DNA of 6,229 nucleotides from Burkholderiales bacterium (GTDB lineage Bacteria > Pseudomonadota > Gammaproteobacteria > Burkholderiales > Casimicrobiaceae), in contig JANXNO010000321.1 of assembly GCA_025354075.1 (NCBI GenBank), forward strand, positions 1 to 6,229, given 5' to 3'. The translations under genes were made by a program, and so were the position numbers. Below, piece after piece: positions 1 to 5,995 of the stretch; positions within the stretch are counted from its first letter, which is position 1; every line of letters starts with the position of its first letter. The notes beneath the pieces are model-generated. The model was given only the letters and a program-made list of their open reading frames with translations. It did not search any database and was not told the origin of the DNA.

Positions 1-440
1 GCCATCAGCGCAGCAACGGTTGGGTACTTTTGTTTGTCCTTCACGACAAGCACCATCGGCTGATTGACCAGTCGCGACACCGGCGCGAAGTCGGCCTCCG
101 GGTCATAGGGCAGCGTTTTGAAGATGCTCTTGTTCGTCGTCAGGAACGACGCAGGAGAAACCGTCAACGTGTAACCGTCGGCGGCTGCCTTGGCGACAAC
201 GGGCATGCCGATCTGCCCGGAAGCGCCAGCGCGGTTATCAACGATGAATGGCTGCCCCAGCGACACGTTCAACTTTTGCCCCAGCGAACGCGCAATCATG
301 TCAACGCTGCCTCCTGCGGGCAGAGCAACGATGACCTTGACCGGGTGATCTGGATATTTGCTCTGCGCTAGTGCCGAACCCATGAGCGCCAGCGCGGTTA
401 GGGGGACGAATATGTAATGGGCAATATGACGAAGGTACAT
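1..440 (-). CDS. Bug/TctC-family periplasmic solute-binding receptor, N-terminal part (3' end outside window)
   Basis: Reading from 440 down to the window edge gives 146 codons of a secreted receptor. Residues 1-25 form a signal peptide: a short basic/polar start, a hydrophobic core (residues 10-24) and an ALA-Q cleavage site near residue 25. The mature N-terminus (KYPDHPVKVIVALPAGGSVD, then MIAR) is the hallmark first strand and ligand loop of the Bug/TctC family. It is followed by the conserved VDNRAGASGQIG segment and the DGYTL segment. Family members bind carboxylated or aromatic small molecules in the periplasm, often as the receptor of tripartite tricarboxylate transporters; many are orphan receptors, and the ligand cannot be read here. 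The start at 438-440 has GGAG (447-450) 6 nt upstream. An in-frame ATG at 450-452 is possible but has a poorer ribosome site. The gene is divergent from the antitoxin locus. Family assignment is secure; the specific function is unknown. Confidence 0.93.
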   Translation of the reverse strand, partial: MYLRHIAHYIFVPLTALALMGSALAQSKYPDHPVKVIVALPAGGSVDMIARSLGQKLNVSLGQPFIVDNRAGASGQIGMPVVAKAAADGYTLTVSPASFLTTNKSIFKTLPYDPEADFAPVSRLVNQPMVLVVKDKQKYPTVAALM

Positions 441-533
441 GAGTGACTCCATGTGGGGTGTGGCTTTGAAATTTAGCAAGTCGCATGCCAAGTTTTGTCT
501 TGCCAAAGCGTTGGTTCATTGGGCGCGGCGACC

Positions 534-554
534 ACATATCATGTCACGTTGACA
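534..554. promoter_or_regulatory. two abutting short palindromes, candidate antitoxin operator
   Basis: ACAT-ATC-ATGT (534-544) overlaps TGTCA-CGT-TGACA (542-554). Both are perfect palindromes with 3-nt centres, upstream of the CopG-like antitoxin start. Ribbon-helix-helix antitoxins usually autorepress by binding pairs of short palindromes, so this is a candidate operator. Chance occurrence cannot be excluded, and the site would lie inside or beside the decayed toxin gene. Confidence 0.25.
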
Positions 555-629
555 GCCTGCTGGTGCGTCATTTCAGCGCGAGACATGAGCCGGCAGGAAA
601 GGAAATGGTATGCCACACAAAGCACTTAA
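546..629 (+). pseudogene. remnant of a BrnT-type toxin gene (C-terminal tail only)
   Basis: In the frame of codons starting at multiples of three, residues encoded at 567-611 read VISARDMSRQERKWY, ending at TAA 627-629. This matches the C-terminal signature of BrnT-type RNase toxins (an (I/T)SAR-D-M-(T/S)-R-x-E-R-x-x-Y pattern, from memory of the family). The tail overlaps the start of the downstream antitoxin gene by 20 nt, exactly where a brnT-like toxin should end before its CopG-like partner. The body of the toxin (normally about 90 residues) is absent. The frame is closed by TAG at 474-476, has no ATG before 585, and the Bug gene begins at 440. The stretch 485-545 might contain frameshifted toxin sequence but this could not be shown. 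The call rests on about 15 residues plus gene context, so it is probable rather than certain. Confidence 0.62.
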
Positions 630-879
630 AGCGTTGCCAGCCTTCAAGACGGAGGCGGAAGAACGCACGTTCTGGAAGAAGCACGACTCGACTGATTACC
701 TTGATTTATCGAAGGCGCAACGCGTCACGTTCGCCAACCTCAAACCCAGCACGCACAGCATCGCGCTGCGACTGCCCGCCCACATGCTCGAAGGCATCAA
801 GAACGCCGCCAACAAACGCGACGTGCCGTATCAGTCGTTGATCAAGGTTTGGTTGCAGGAGAAGTTGGAGGAGGTTTGA
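610..879 (+). CDS. CopG-like antitoxin (PF12441-type, partner of BrnT-like toxins)
   Basis: This 89-residue protein shows the pattern of the CopG-type antitoxin family: an N-terminal LPAFKTEAEERTFWKKHDST segment (residues 9-28), then DYLDLSKAQR and FANLKPST (residues 29-48). A C-terminal ribbon-helix-helix follows, with a SIALRLPAHML strand/helix, NAANKRDVPYQSLIKVWL and a final charged helix. Family members bind DNA as dimers through the ribbon-helix-helix, repress their own operon and neutralise a BrnT-type RNase through the N-terminal region. The start at 610 is supported by AAAGG (598-602) with a 7-nt spacer and by full coverage of the family. The toxin gene upstream is reduced to a tail that overlaps this start, so the antitoxin looks orphaned. 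It may persist as a repressor or as protection against a toxin elsewhere in the genome. It converges with the DUF4209 gene. TTGACA (549-554) and TATCAT (537-542) lie upstream, but neither has a convincing partner box. Confidence 0.88.
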   Translation: MPHKALKALPAFKTEAEERTFWKKHDSTDYLDLSKAQRVTFANLKPSTHSIALRLPAHMLEGIKNAANKRDVPYQSLIKVWLQEKLEEV

Positions 880-972
880 GTATGGGTCAGTCCCCGTGCC
901 TACCTAGACTGAGGAAAGACGCACGGAGCGTTTGCGAAAACTCGTTCAGTATTCGATGCCCGCAGAATCAGT

Positions 973-2859
973 CTATTCACTCCTGCTTGCCGACGCTTTC
1001 TCTTCAGAAGCATCCGCCTGACGCGCATTCCAGTAGGTGTGGAATACAAGCCTTAGCGCAAACCACCATGCGTAGACTGAATAGATCGACTGACACTCTC
1101 GGTCATCTAAAAGGCCGTGAGCAATTTCGTTTCGTAGATTGGGTCCGAACGCATCGCAGAACACTGCCCTGATCTCGAACGTAAGATTTTCACCGAGAAC
1201 TTTCTTCGTTTCAGGTAGATCAATCAACGCGCTCAAACCGATTTCTGTTTCAATCCCATTGGGGTCTAGCTTCGCGGTAACTACGCCCGCACGTTGGAGA
1301 TGAAATCGCACGAGGTGCTCTATTTGAGGCGCCAATAGGTGAATCGCGACGACAAAATCATGATCGTAGCCAGCGAACAAACCTTTACCAAACAGCATGG
1401 CTCGCCCCCGGGGGACGATGGGTGAATGATTAGCGATATCGATAAAGTCTCGTTCGCATACGCGGTGTTCGCCGTGCATCACATCCAGCGCGGGGAGCAG
1501 GTAGCCCTGAACGATCAGCCCCATTTCAATTTGAAAGTCTTGCACCATATCGGCCAAGAGCGACGCCTCGTCGCTCTCCGTGTTGCCCAAGCCGTATGCC
1601 GCGCGCTTTGCAATCACGCGTCCATCCCTGTCAAATTGAGTTGAACCGAAAAGACTGCTGAATATGTATTTCTTCTTGGCATCCAAAGTTTGCGTGCGCA
1701 GACGCGCGGCATTCGCCCCGCTATGAAGCGCGGCAAAACAGCGTAGCGCCTCGGTCGAATTCTTTCCACTGACTACGTTACGCGCGTGTTCTATCGATTC
1801 GGTGATATCTACCCCGGGTGTTTCAATCGCTTGAAACTGCCCGATAGCGAGTTGACCAGAGTTTTTTAGGAGCGCCCGTAGTTCAGACATTCTTTTCTCG
1901 ACGCCTAAACCCTCGCGTAACAGGCGCGGAACGCGGCGACAAGCTTGTATAGCATCTTCGTAGAGCGAGGCAGCAAGCGCACTGATAGGCGTACCAGCCG
2001 TTTCTTTGGAAAGTGCTTCTTTCGCGAAACTCTCCGCTACCTCTATGAACATACGAGCTGCCTTTTCGTCTTCCTTGGCAACGCGATACCAGTGGCCAGC
2101 GGCGTTGAAATATTCTCGTGCCTTATGACCGTCGCCTGGTTCGCGCAGCGTAGCCGCAATCTCTTCTAGTTTCTGAGCGAGTTCCGGACTGGCGGAATGC
2201 CCAAGACGAAATTCGGCCAAAAGCTTGGACAGCCAGAACGCAAAAAAACCATCAGTGCTTGCGGCACTCTTTACCTTCGCGACAATGTCGCTTTCCATCT
2301 GAACCAATCGATCACTTGCTACGGCCTTCAAGTTTTGCGCCAAGGCAATGGCGCGATTCCAACAATGCTCGCCATCGCGCATCCACGTTTCTAAATCCAA
2401 CGGGACTTCGCGATACGCATCAATCGCCGCCAGAGCGAACCTGGAATCACGAATCTCAGATTTAAGCCAAACTAGATCGGCGAGGCGTGCGCGAAGCCAC
2501 GGGTCGTCGATGCTGTCAACGACACCGGCAAAAAATTCAATGTCGGCTTGCGTGAAATCGTCGGGAATGACGGATCGCTTTCCCTCCATTTGAAAATACG
2601 GCTTGAACGGTTCATTTTTACTCTGTGGCCTCAGCATCATGGAACAAGCGTCGGCAAGGAGCCAGAAAGTCTTCGACTGCTTTTTGTTGCCTTTTTCAAG
2701 CGCGTCGCCCGCAGCTCTTGAAAAGGCTTGCCACATTGACGAATATCTGTCGCTGTCCAACGCGGCAAGCACGCTTCGCCAATTGCAATCTGCGAAATCG
2801 GCACTATCAAGTTGAAGATCAATCGGATAACGCTCTACGGGCGAGTTCATTATGCTCAT
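973..2859 (-). CDS. DUF4209-domain protein with HEPN-like R-x4-H motif
   Basis: This is a 628-residue predicted cytoplasmic protein with no signal peptide or membrane segment. The N-terminal region (about 15-135) contains an FWLLADACSMML helix and a DPWLRARLADLVWL motif typical of the N-terminal domain of DUF4209 proteins (I believe DUF7380). The middle (about 135-350) is helical with TPR-like spacing, for example HKAREYFNAAGHWYRVAK. The C-terminal DUF4209 domain (about 478-610) starts at PRGRAMLFGKGLFAG and includes VAIHLLAPQIEHLVR and KLDPNGIETE. It ends with NLRNEIAHGLLDD, where R576 and H581 form an R-x4-H motif like that of HEPN RNases. Biochemical function is unknown; a defence role is inferred. 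The ATG at 2857-2859 is preferred (GGAG just upstream, though only 3 nt away). ATG 2848-2850 is possible, and GTG 2893-2895 lacks a ribosome site. A sampled coding block (1081-1140) is 43% G+C against 57% in a lysS block (4801-4860). Confidence 0.9.
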   Translation of the reverse strand: MSIMNSPVERYPIDLQLDSADFADCNWRSVLAALDSDRYSSMWQAFSRAAGDALEKGNKKQSKTFWLLADACSMMLRPQSKNEPFKPYFQMEGKRSVIPDDFTQADIEFFAGVVDSIDDPWLRARLADLVWLKSEIRDSRFALAAIDAYREVPLDLETWMRDGEHCWNRAIALAQNLKAVASDRLVQMESDIVAKVKSAASTDGFFAFWLSKLLAEFRLGHSASPELAQKLEEIAATLREPGDGHKAREYFNAAGHWYRVAKEDEKAARMFIEVAESFAKEALSKETAGTPISALAASLYEDAIQACRRVPRLLREGLGVEKRMSELRALLKNSGQLAIGQFQAIETPGVDITESIEHARNVVSGKNSTEALRCFAALHSGANAARLRTQTLDAKKKYIFSSLFGSTQFDRDGRVIAKRAAYGLGNTESDEASLLADMVQDFQIEMGLIVQGYLLPALDVMHGEHRVCERDFIDIANHSPIVPRGRAMLFGKGLFAGYDHDFVVAIHLLAPQIEHLVRFHLQRAGVVTAKLDPNGIETEIGLSALIDLPETKKVLGENLTFEIRAVFCDAFGPNLRNEIAHGLLDDRECQSIYSVYAWWFALRLVFHTYWNARQADASEEKASASRSE

Positions 2860-2920
2860 GTTCTCCGGGTTGGAAACTGCATGTCCACGCAACACGCTGA
2901 ATGGCGGTTAGGTGGAGAGG

Positions 2921-2938
2921 GGCTTACTAGCCTAAGCC
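2921..2938. other. perfect 6-bp hairpin between the 66-aa gene and the DUF4209 gene
   Basis: GGCTTA (2921-2926) and TAAGCC (2933-2938) form a perfect stem around a 6-nt loop, in the 119-nt gap between the 66-aa gene's stop (2979) and the DUF4209 start. No T-run follows on either strand, so it is not a canonical intrinsic terminator. It could attenuate or process the minus-strand transcript, or act as a protein-binding palindrome. Confidence 0.3.
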
Positions 2939-2978
2939 GCTCGACGTTTCATGTTGGTGTGGACAAAGTGCTCCGTCT

Positions 2979-3179
2979 TCAGAGAGACTTCTTTTCGAGG
3001 CAATCGCGAAACATTCCCTCGCCAGACAACAGTTTTCTATTCGTCGTCTTATTTGCCAAATTCATGCGCGCCATAGCTGCGACGCGATGTTCCCATGTGC
3101 GCAGCCGTTGCGCGGCGCGGAACGATTCCTTTGCGCTTACGATGAGTGCTGAGCGTTCAGCATCAGTGGTTTGCGTCAT
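2979..3179 (-). CDS. small helical protein coupled to the nucleotidyltransferase gene
   Basis: This is a 66-residue hypothetical protein. Its start overlaps the stop of the upstream nucleotidyltransferase gene in an ATGA arrangement (3176-3179), and GGAGG at 3187-3191 sits 7 nt upstream, a strong ribosome site. The sequence looks mainly helical and rich in Arg, Lys, Ala and Met. It has a central TWEHRVAAMARMNLANK segment (residues 28-44) and a basic C-terminus, with no signal peptide, membrane segment or metal-binding motif. I do not recognise a named family. Tiny proteins of this kind are often found beside this nucleotidyltransferase type, so it is probably the other half of a two-gene unit. 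Which gene would be toxin and which antitoxin cannot be told from the sequence. The tight coupling and strong ribosome site support this being a real gene. Confidence 0.75.
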   Translation of the reverse strand: MTQTTDAERSALIVSAKESFRAAQRLRTWEHRVAAMARMNLANKTTNRKLLSGEGMFRDCLEKKSL

Positions 3180-3691
3180 TGCAAATCCTCCATCATGGCG
3201 TCTACGCGAATCATCTTGCTCTCCAAACCGTGTCGCTTGAGTATCAATTCAAGCGCCGTGCGATCAACAGCTTTGGCTTCCAGAAACATAACCACACGCA
3301 AATAGTCTTTGGTGCGACCCGTTTGCAATGCTACGGCGCACAGGTGTTCTGCGGAAAAAACGCGGGTTGGAATGCCGTCAAATTCTGTTTCCGTCGCGTT
3401 GGCAATCGCTTCGCGCACAAGGTCATTAGCGTCAGGAAGAATCTGTACCGGCCATTCTGCGAAGCGAATGTATTCGTGTTCGACCACGCCACCCAACTTG
3501 GTCAATGCCTCATAAATGGGCGCGAGTGTTAGCAAGCCAATGGCCGACGGCGACATGAAGACGAATGCATCCACATCCTCCGTCTGTACCGCGTCGATAT
3601 AGAAAGACGCGCCGATTGCGCCACCGATGGCGTATTGCGGAATCACGCCGTCGGCAACGAGTTGGTTGAGTGCGCGAAGTGCAGCTTGCAT
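3176..3691 (-). CDS. nucleotidyltransferase-fold protein (AbiEii/MNT-like), probable TA-like pair member
   Basis: This 171-residue protein shows the core of the polymerase-beta-type nucleotidyltransferase fold. YAIGGAIGAS (residues 20-29) provides the GG-x-(G/S) helix, and DVDAFV (39-44) the two metal-binding carboxylates D39 and D41 at the end of strand 2. The third carboxylate, normally on a later strand, falls at WPVQILPDAND (80-90), where Gln83 stands in its place. The C-terminal part has EHLCAVALQTGRTKDYLRV (115-133) and LKRHGLE, typical of AbiEii-like and related small nucleotidyltransferases. Relatives include AbiEii toxins and MntA-type antitoxins that modify partner proteins or tRNA; the activity here is not established. 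The start at 3689-3691 has GCAGG about 9 nt upstream. The gene begins 14 nt after the lysS stop and overlaps the following 66-aa gene by 4 nt, so it is probably translated from a lysS read-through transcript. Confidence 0.85.
   Translation of the reverse strand: MQAALRALNQLVADGVIPQYAIGGAIGASFYIDAVQTEDVDAFVFMSPSAIGLLTLAPIYEALTKLGGVVEHEYIRFAEWPVQILPDANDLVREAIANATETEFDGIPTRVFSAEHLCAVALQTGRTKDYLRVVMFLEAKAVDRTALELILKRHGLESKMIRVDAMMEDLQ
3187..3191 (-). promoter_or_regulatory. ribosome binding site of the 66-aa gene
   Basis: GGAGG on the minus strand, 7 nt from the ATG at 3177-3179 and inside the last codons of the nucleotidyltransferase gene. It fixes the start and suggests that the small protein is made at a high rate relative to its coupled partner. 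Confidence 0.75.
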
Positions 3692-3705
3692 GGGTGATGA
3701 CCTGC

Positions 3706-5223
3706 CTACTCCTTCCGCAACTGCGGAAACAGAATCACATCGCGAATCGTTGGTGAGTTCGTAAACAACATCGCCAACCGGTCAATGCCAATGCCTTCGC
3801 CCGCCGTCGGGGGCAGGCCGTATTCGAGAGCTTTGATGTAATCCGCGTCGTAGAACATGGCTTCTTCGTCGCCTGCATCTTTGGCTTTGCTTTGCGCCTG
3901 AAATCTGGCGGCCTGGTCTTCCGGGTCGTTTAACTCGCTGAAGCCGTTGCAAATTTCGCGGCCGGTGATGAAGAGTTCGAAGCGGTCGGTGATTTCGGGG
4001 TTGGCATCGTTCGCGCGGGCGAGTGGTGACACGTCGGTGGGGTGCGCGATGATGAACGTTGGCTGGATCAATTTCTCTTCGGTGTTGGCTTCGAAGAGTT
4101 TGAGTTGCAGCACGCCCAAGCCGTCGGTGGCGCGCACTTCTTCGCCTGCTTTTTTCACGGCGTTTTTGAGGAACTCCATGTCGTTCAACTCGGCTTCGGT
4201 GTAGTGCGGGTTGTACTTCATGATGGCCTGCGCCATGGTGAGGCGGTCGAACGGTTTGCCCAGATCGATATCGAGTTCGCCGAACTTGATCGTGGTGTTG
4301 CCGAGCACGTGTTTTGCGCAGTCGCGCAGCAGTGTTTCGGTCAAATCCATCAGGTAGTTGTAGTCCTGATAGGCCTCGTAAAACTCGAGCATCGTGAACT
4401 CGGGGTTGTGTCGCGTGCTGGTGCCTTCGTTCCGATAGTTGCGGTTGATTTCGAACACTTTGTCGAATCCGCCGACGACCAGGCGCTTCAAATAAAGCTC
4501 GGGCGCGATGCGCATGTACATCTGCTGATCGAGTGCGTTGTAATGCGTGACGAACGGCTTCGCCGCTGCGCCGCCAGGGATCGGGTGCATCATCGGTGTT
4601 TCGACTTCGAGATAGCCGCGCTCGACGTAAAAATTGCGGATGAAGGCGATCATCTTCGAGCGGATTTCGAAGGTGCGACGCGACTCCGGGCTCATGATCA
4701 GGTCAACATATCGCTGACGATATTTGGCTTCCTGATCGGTGAGGCCGTGAAACTTTTCGGGCAACGGGCGCAGCGATTTGGTGAGAAGGCGCAGCGTTTT
4801 GACCTTGACCGACAGCTCGCCTTTTTGCGTGCGAAACACGGTGCCCATTGCGCCCATAATGTCGCCCATGTCCCAGTGCTTGAACGCTTCGTGAACGTCT
4901 GCGCCGACGCCGACATCGTTGATGTAGAGCTGGATGCGGCCCGACATGTCCTGCACCGTTGCGAACGATGCGCCGCCCATGACGCGCTTCAACATCATGC
5001 GGCCGGCGATGGTGACTTCTGCGCCCGCTCCGTCGTGCAACGCGTCGAGTTCTTCCTTGGTTCTTTCGCCGTAGGTGGCGATGACGTCGCTCGCCAAATG
5101 TTCGCGACGAAAATCGTTGGGAAAGGCCTGGCCCTTTTCACGAAGAGCAGAGAGCTTGGCGCGGCGCTCGGCGATGATGTGGTTTTCGTCGTGGGGGGCG
5201 GGGGTGGTTTGGTCTGTGGTCAT
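3706..5223 (-). CDS. lysS: lysyl-tRNA synthetase, class II
   Basis: This 505-residue protein is full length for bacterial LysRS. It attaches lysine to tRNA-Lys in an ATP-dependent reaction in the cytoplasm, as a homodimer. The N-terminal OB-fold anticodon-binding domain covers about residues 65-150 ([24 protein letters not shown]). The catalytic core carries class II motif 1 (about 197-212, ending LEVETPMM) and motif 2 (257-282, [11 protein letters not shown] then [12 protein letters not shown]). Motif 3 lies at 475-500 ([13 protein letters not shown], with R482). The [12 protein letters not shown] loop and [14 protein letters not shown] complete the lysine-specific signature. All key residues are present. 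The ATG at 5221-5223 gives the expected N-terminus, but no clear Shine-Dalgarno precedes it. Only 18 nt separate it from the vapC stop, so its promoter is either the vapB promoter or lies inside vapC. Confidence 0.98.
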   Translation of the reverse strand: MTTDQTTPAPHDENHIIAERRAKLSALREKGQAFPNDFRREHLASDVIATYGERTKEELDALHDGAGAEVTIAGRMMLKRVMGGASFATVQDMSGRIQLYINDVGVGADVHEAFKHWDMGDIMGAMGTVFRTQKGELSVKVKTLRLLTKSLRPLPEKFHGLTDQEAKYRQRYVDLIMSPESRRTFEIRSKMIAFIRNFYVERGYLEVETPMMHPIPGGAAAKPFVTHYNALDQQMYMRIAPELYLKRLVVGGFDKVFEINRNYRNEGTSTRHNPEFTMLEFYEAYQDYNYLMDLTETLLRDCAKHVLGNTTIKFGELDIDLGKPFDRLTMAQAIMKYNPHYTEAELNDMEFLKNAVKKAGEEVRATDGLGVLQLKLFEANTEEKLIQPTFIIAHPTDVSPLARANDANPEITDRFELFITGREICNGFSELNDPEDQAARFQAQSKAKDAGDEEAMFYDADYIKALEYGLPPTAGEGIGIDRLAMLFTNSPTIRDVILFPQLRKE

Positions 5224-5241
5224 TTGGGGCTACGTGATTCT

Positions 5242-5688
5242 TTAGATTTTTAGTGCAATAGTTTGCGTGGAAATTCCGAGCACTGTGGCGGCTGCGGCTT
5301 GCTGCGCGTCCGACGTTACAAAGCTCGTTCCGAGCAACGCGCGCGCGCGACGAACGATTGCCAGGTGAAGTGCGTCAAGCGCTTTCAACGGCAGCGGGGC
5401 GACCGCATCAATCAGTCGACGGGCACTAATGTGGTCGTCGTTTTCGACGGGCAACACGTCGAAAACGCCGTCATCAACATCACCTTCAAAGCTGGCCCAG
5501 ATGCGTTGTGATTCGGCGTCTGTTAGCGTCAGCGCACGCGTTCGTCGCGCCAACGCACAACGAAACTCTACCAGCGATAGTGTGCTGATGTAGATCGACT
5601 CTGAAGTGCGCTCCAGAAGCTGACGCACCTCGTCGCTGCCAAGCTCGCTGACGTAAGCCTTCGTGAGCGAGCTTGTATCAAGGTACAT
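5242..5688 (-). CDS. vapC: PIN-domain ribonuclease toxin, VapC family
   Basis: This 148-residue protein is the normal length for VapC. The PIN-domain acidic residues are all present: D4 in MYLDTSSLTKAY, E41 in LSLVEFRCAL, D105 in LKALDALHLA and D127 in SFVTSDAQQAAAA. VapC toxins are Mg-dependent endoribonucleases that cut tRNA, rRNA or mRNA and stop translation until neutralised by their VapB partner; the target of this one is unknown. The start ATG at 5686-5688 shares its first base with the TGA stop of vapB (TGATG), which indicates translational coupling. A TTG codon directly upstream (5689-5691) overlaps that stop and is not preferred. The stop (5242-5244) is 18 nt before lysS. The toxin appears intact, so a functional antitoxin is expected. 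Confidence 0.92.
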   Translation of the reverse strand: MYLDTSSLTKAYVSELGSDEVRQLLERTSESIYISTLSLVEFRCALARRTRALTLTDAESQRIWASFEGDVDDGVFDVLPVENDDHISARRLIDAVAPLPLKALDALHLAIVRRARALLGTSFVTSDAQQAAAATVLGISTQTIALKI

Positions 5689-5924
5689 CAAATGTCACGC
5701 TCGCGTTCCTCGGCGATGTACACCTCGCTTGGCACATGTTGAAACGGAATGTCGGCGAGCTCGGGATGCGGCTTCCAGCGCTTGCGTGGCTTCGGCGGAT
5801 CAATCGGTAGCACGCGCGCAAACGGCTTGCCGTGATGGGTGAGGATGACCTCCCCCTCGGCTTCAAGCGTTTCTTTCAGTATTTCGTAGCGCTGGCGGAT
5901 TTCGCGGATGCCCAGAGTTTGCAT
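5688..5924 (-). CDS. vapB: Phd/YefM-type antitoxin of the VapBC module
   Basis: This 78-residue antitoxin has an N-terminal Phd/YefM-like DNA-binding domain: MQTLGIREIRQRY (1-13), where most relatives have a VxEARxxF-like helix, then GEVILTHHGKPFARVLPI (24-41), the conserved strand-turn-strand. The C-terminal part (42-78) is proline- and charge-rich and probably forms the flexible toxin-binding tail that wraps the PIN domain. It should bind VapC and repress the operon together with it. The chosen start (ATG 5922-5924) places the DNA-binding domain at the very N-terminus. A longer frame back to a TTG at 5979-5981 would run through the probable promoter. The ribosome site is weak (GGAA, 5934-5937, 9 nt away). 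The gene ends in a one-base overlap with vapC. The symbol is given by role; the fold is Phd/YefM rather than AbrB-type. Confidence 0.88.
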   Translation of the reverse strand: MQTLGIREIRQRYEILKETLEAEGEVILTHHGKPFARVLPIDPPKPRKRWKPHPELADIPFQHVPSEVYIAEERERDI

Positions 5925-5939
5925 GCTGATGGATTCCGG

Positions 5940-5969
5940 TTGTGACAAACTTTGTAAATTGTGCCACAA
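5940..5969. promoter_or_regulatory. inverted repeats upstream of vapB, candidate VapB/VapBC operator
   Basis: TTGTGACA (5940-5947) and TGCCACAA (5962-5969) form an inverted repeat with 7 of 8 matches and a 14-nt spacer. Inside it, ACAAA-C-TTTGT (5945-5955) is a perfect palindrome with a single central base. The element lies 16-45 nt upstream of the vapB start and covers the candidate -10 box. Phd-type antitoxins generally repress their own promoters by binding such paired palindromes. Confidence 0.5.
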
Positions 5970-5981
5970 CGTGTTTTTCAA
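5953..5981 (-). promoter_or_regulatory. candidate sigma-70 promoter of vapBC
   Basis: On the minus strand, TTGAAA (5976-5981; five of six to TTGACA) and TTTACA (5953-5958; weak -10) are separated by 17 nt. This would place the transcript start about 20 nt upstream of the vapB ATG. An alternative -10 is TACAAA, two bases further on. The -10 region lies inside the palindromic operator candidate, as expected for an autorepressed module. Moderate support only. Confidence 0.4.
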
Positions 5982-5995
5982 GCACCCAGCACCGA

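Noticed and set aside
485..841. 118-codon plus-strand frame overlapping the CopG-like antitoxin
   Set aside because: Most of it is the shifted frame of the antitoxin and it resembles no family. Its first part (485-545) may hold scrambled toxin sequence but no clear match could be shown.
884..894. GGG-TCAGT-CCC mini-palindrome after the antitoxin, resembling REP-type or RAYT-associated repeats
   Set aside because: The stem is only 3 bp and there is a single copy, with no transposase nearby. It is too short to support a repeat or a terminator.
2860..2895. GTG start at 2893-2895 for the DUF4209 gene
   Set aside because: No ribosome site precedes it, and the extra 12 residues add nothing recognisable. 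ATG codons at 2857-2859 and 2848-2850 follow a GGAG.
2812..3240. 142-codon plus-strand frame over the 66-aa gene and DUF4209 leader
   Set aside because: It overlaps the coupled minus-strand gene, which has a strong ribosome site and an ATGA junction. The plus-strand product has no recognisable feature.
4042..5253. 403-codon open frame on the plus strand opposite lysS
   Set aside because: It lies entirely opposite a certain lysS gene. Its predicted protein is a low-complexity mix rich in Val, Phe, His and Arg, as expected from the antisense of a codon-biased gene, with no recognisable domain.
5925..5981. Extended vapB start at TTG 5979-5981
   Set aside because: The extension would run through the -10 candidate and the palindromic operator. 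The Phd-like domain begins naturally at ATG 5922-5924.
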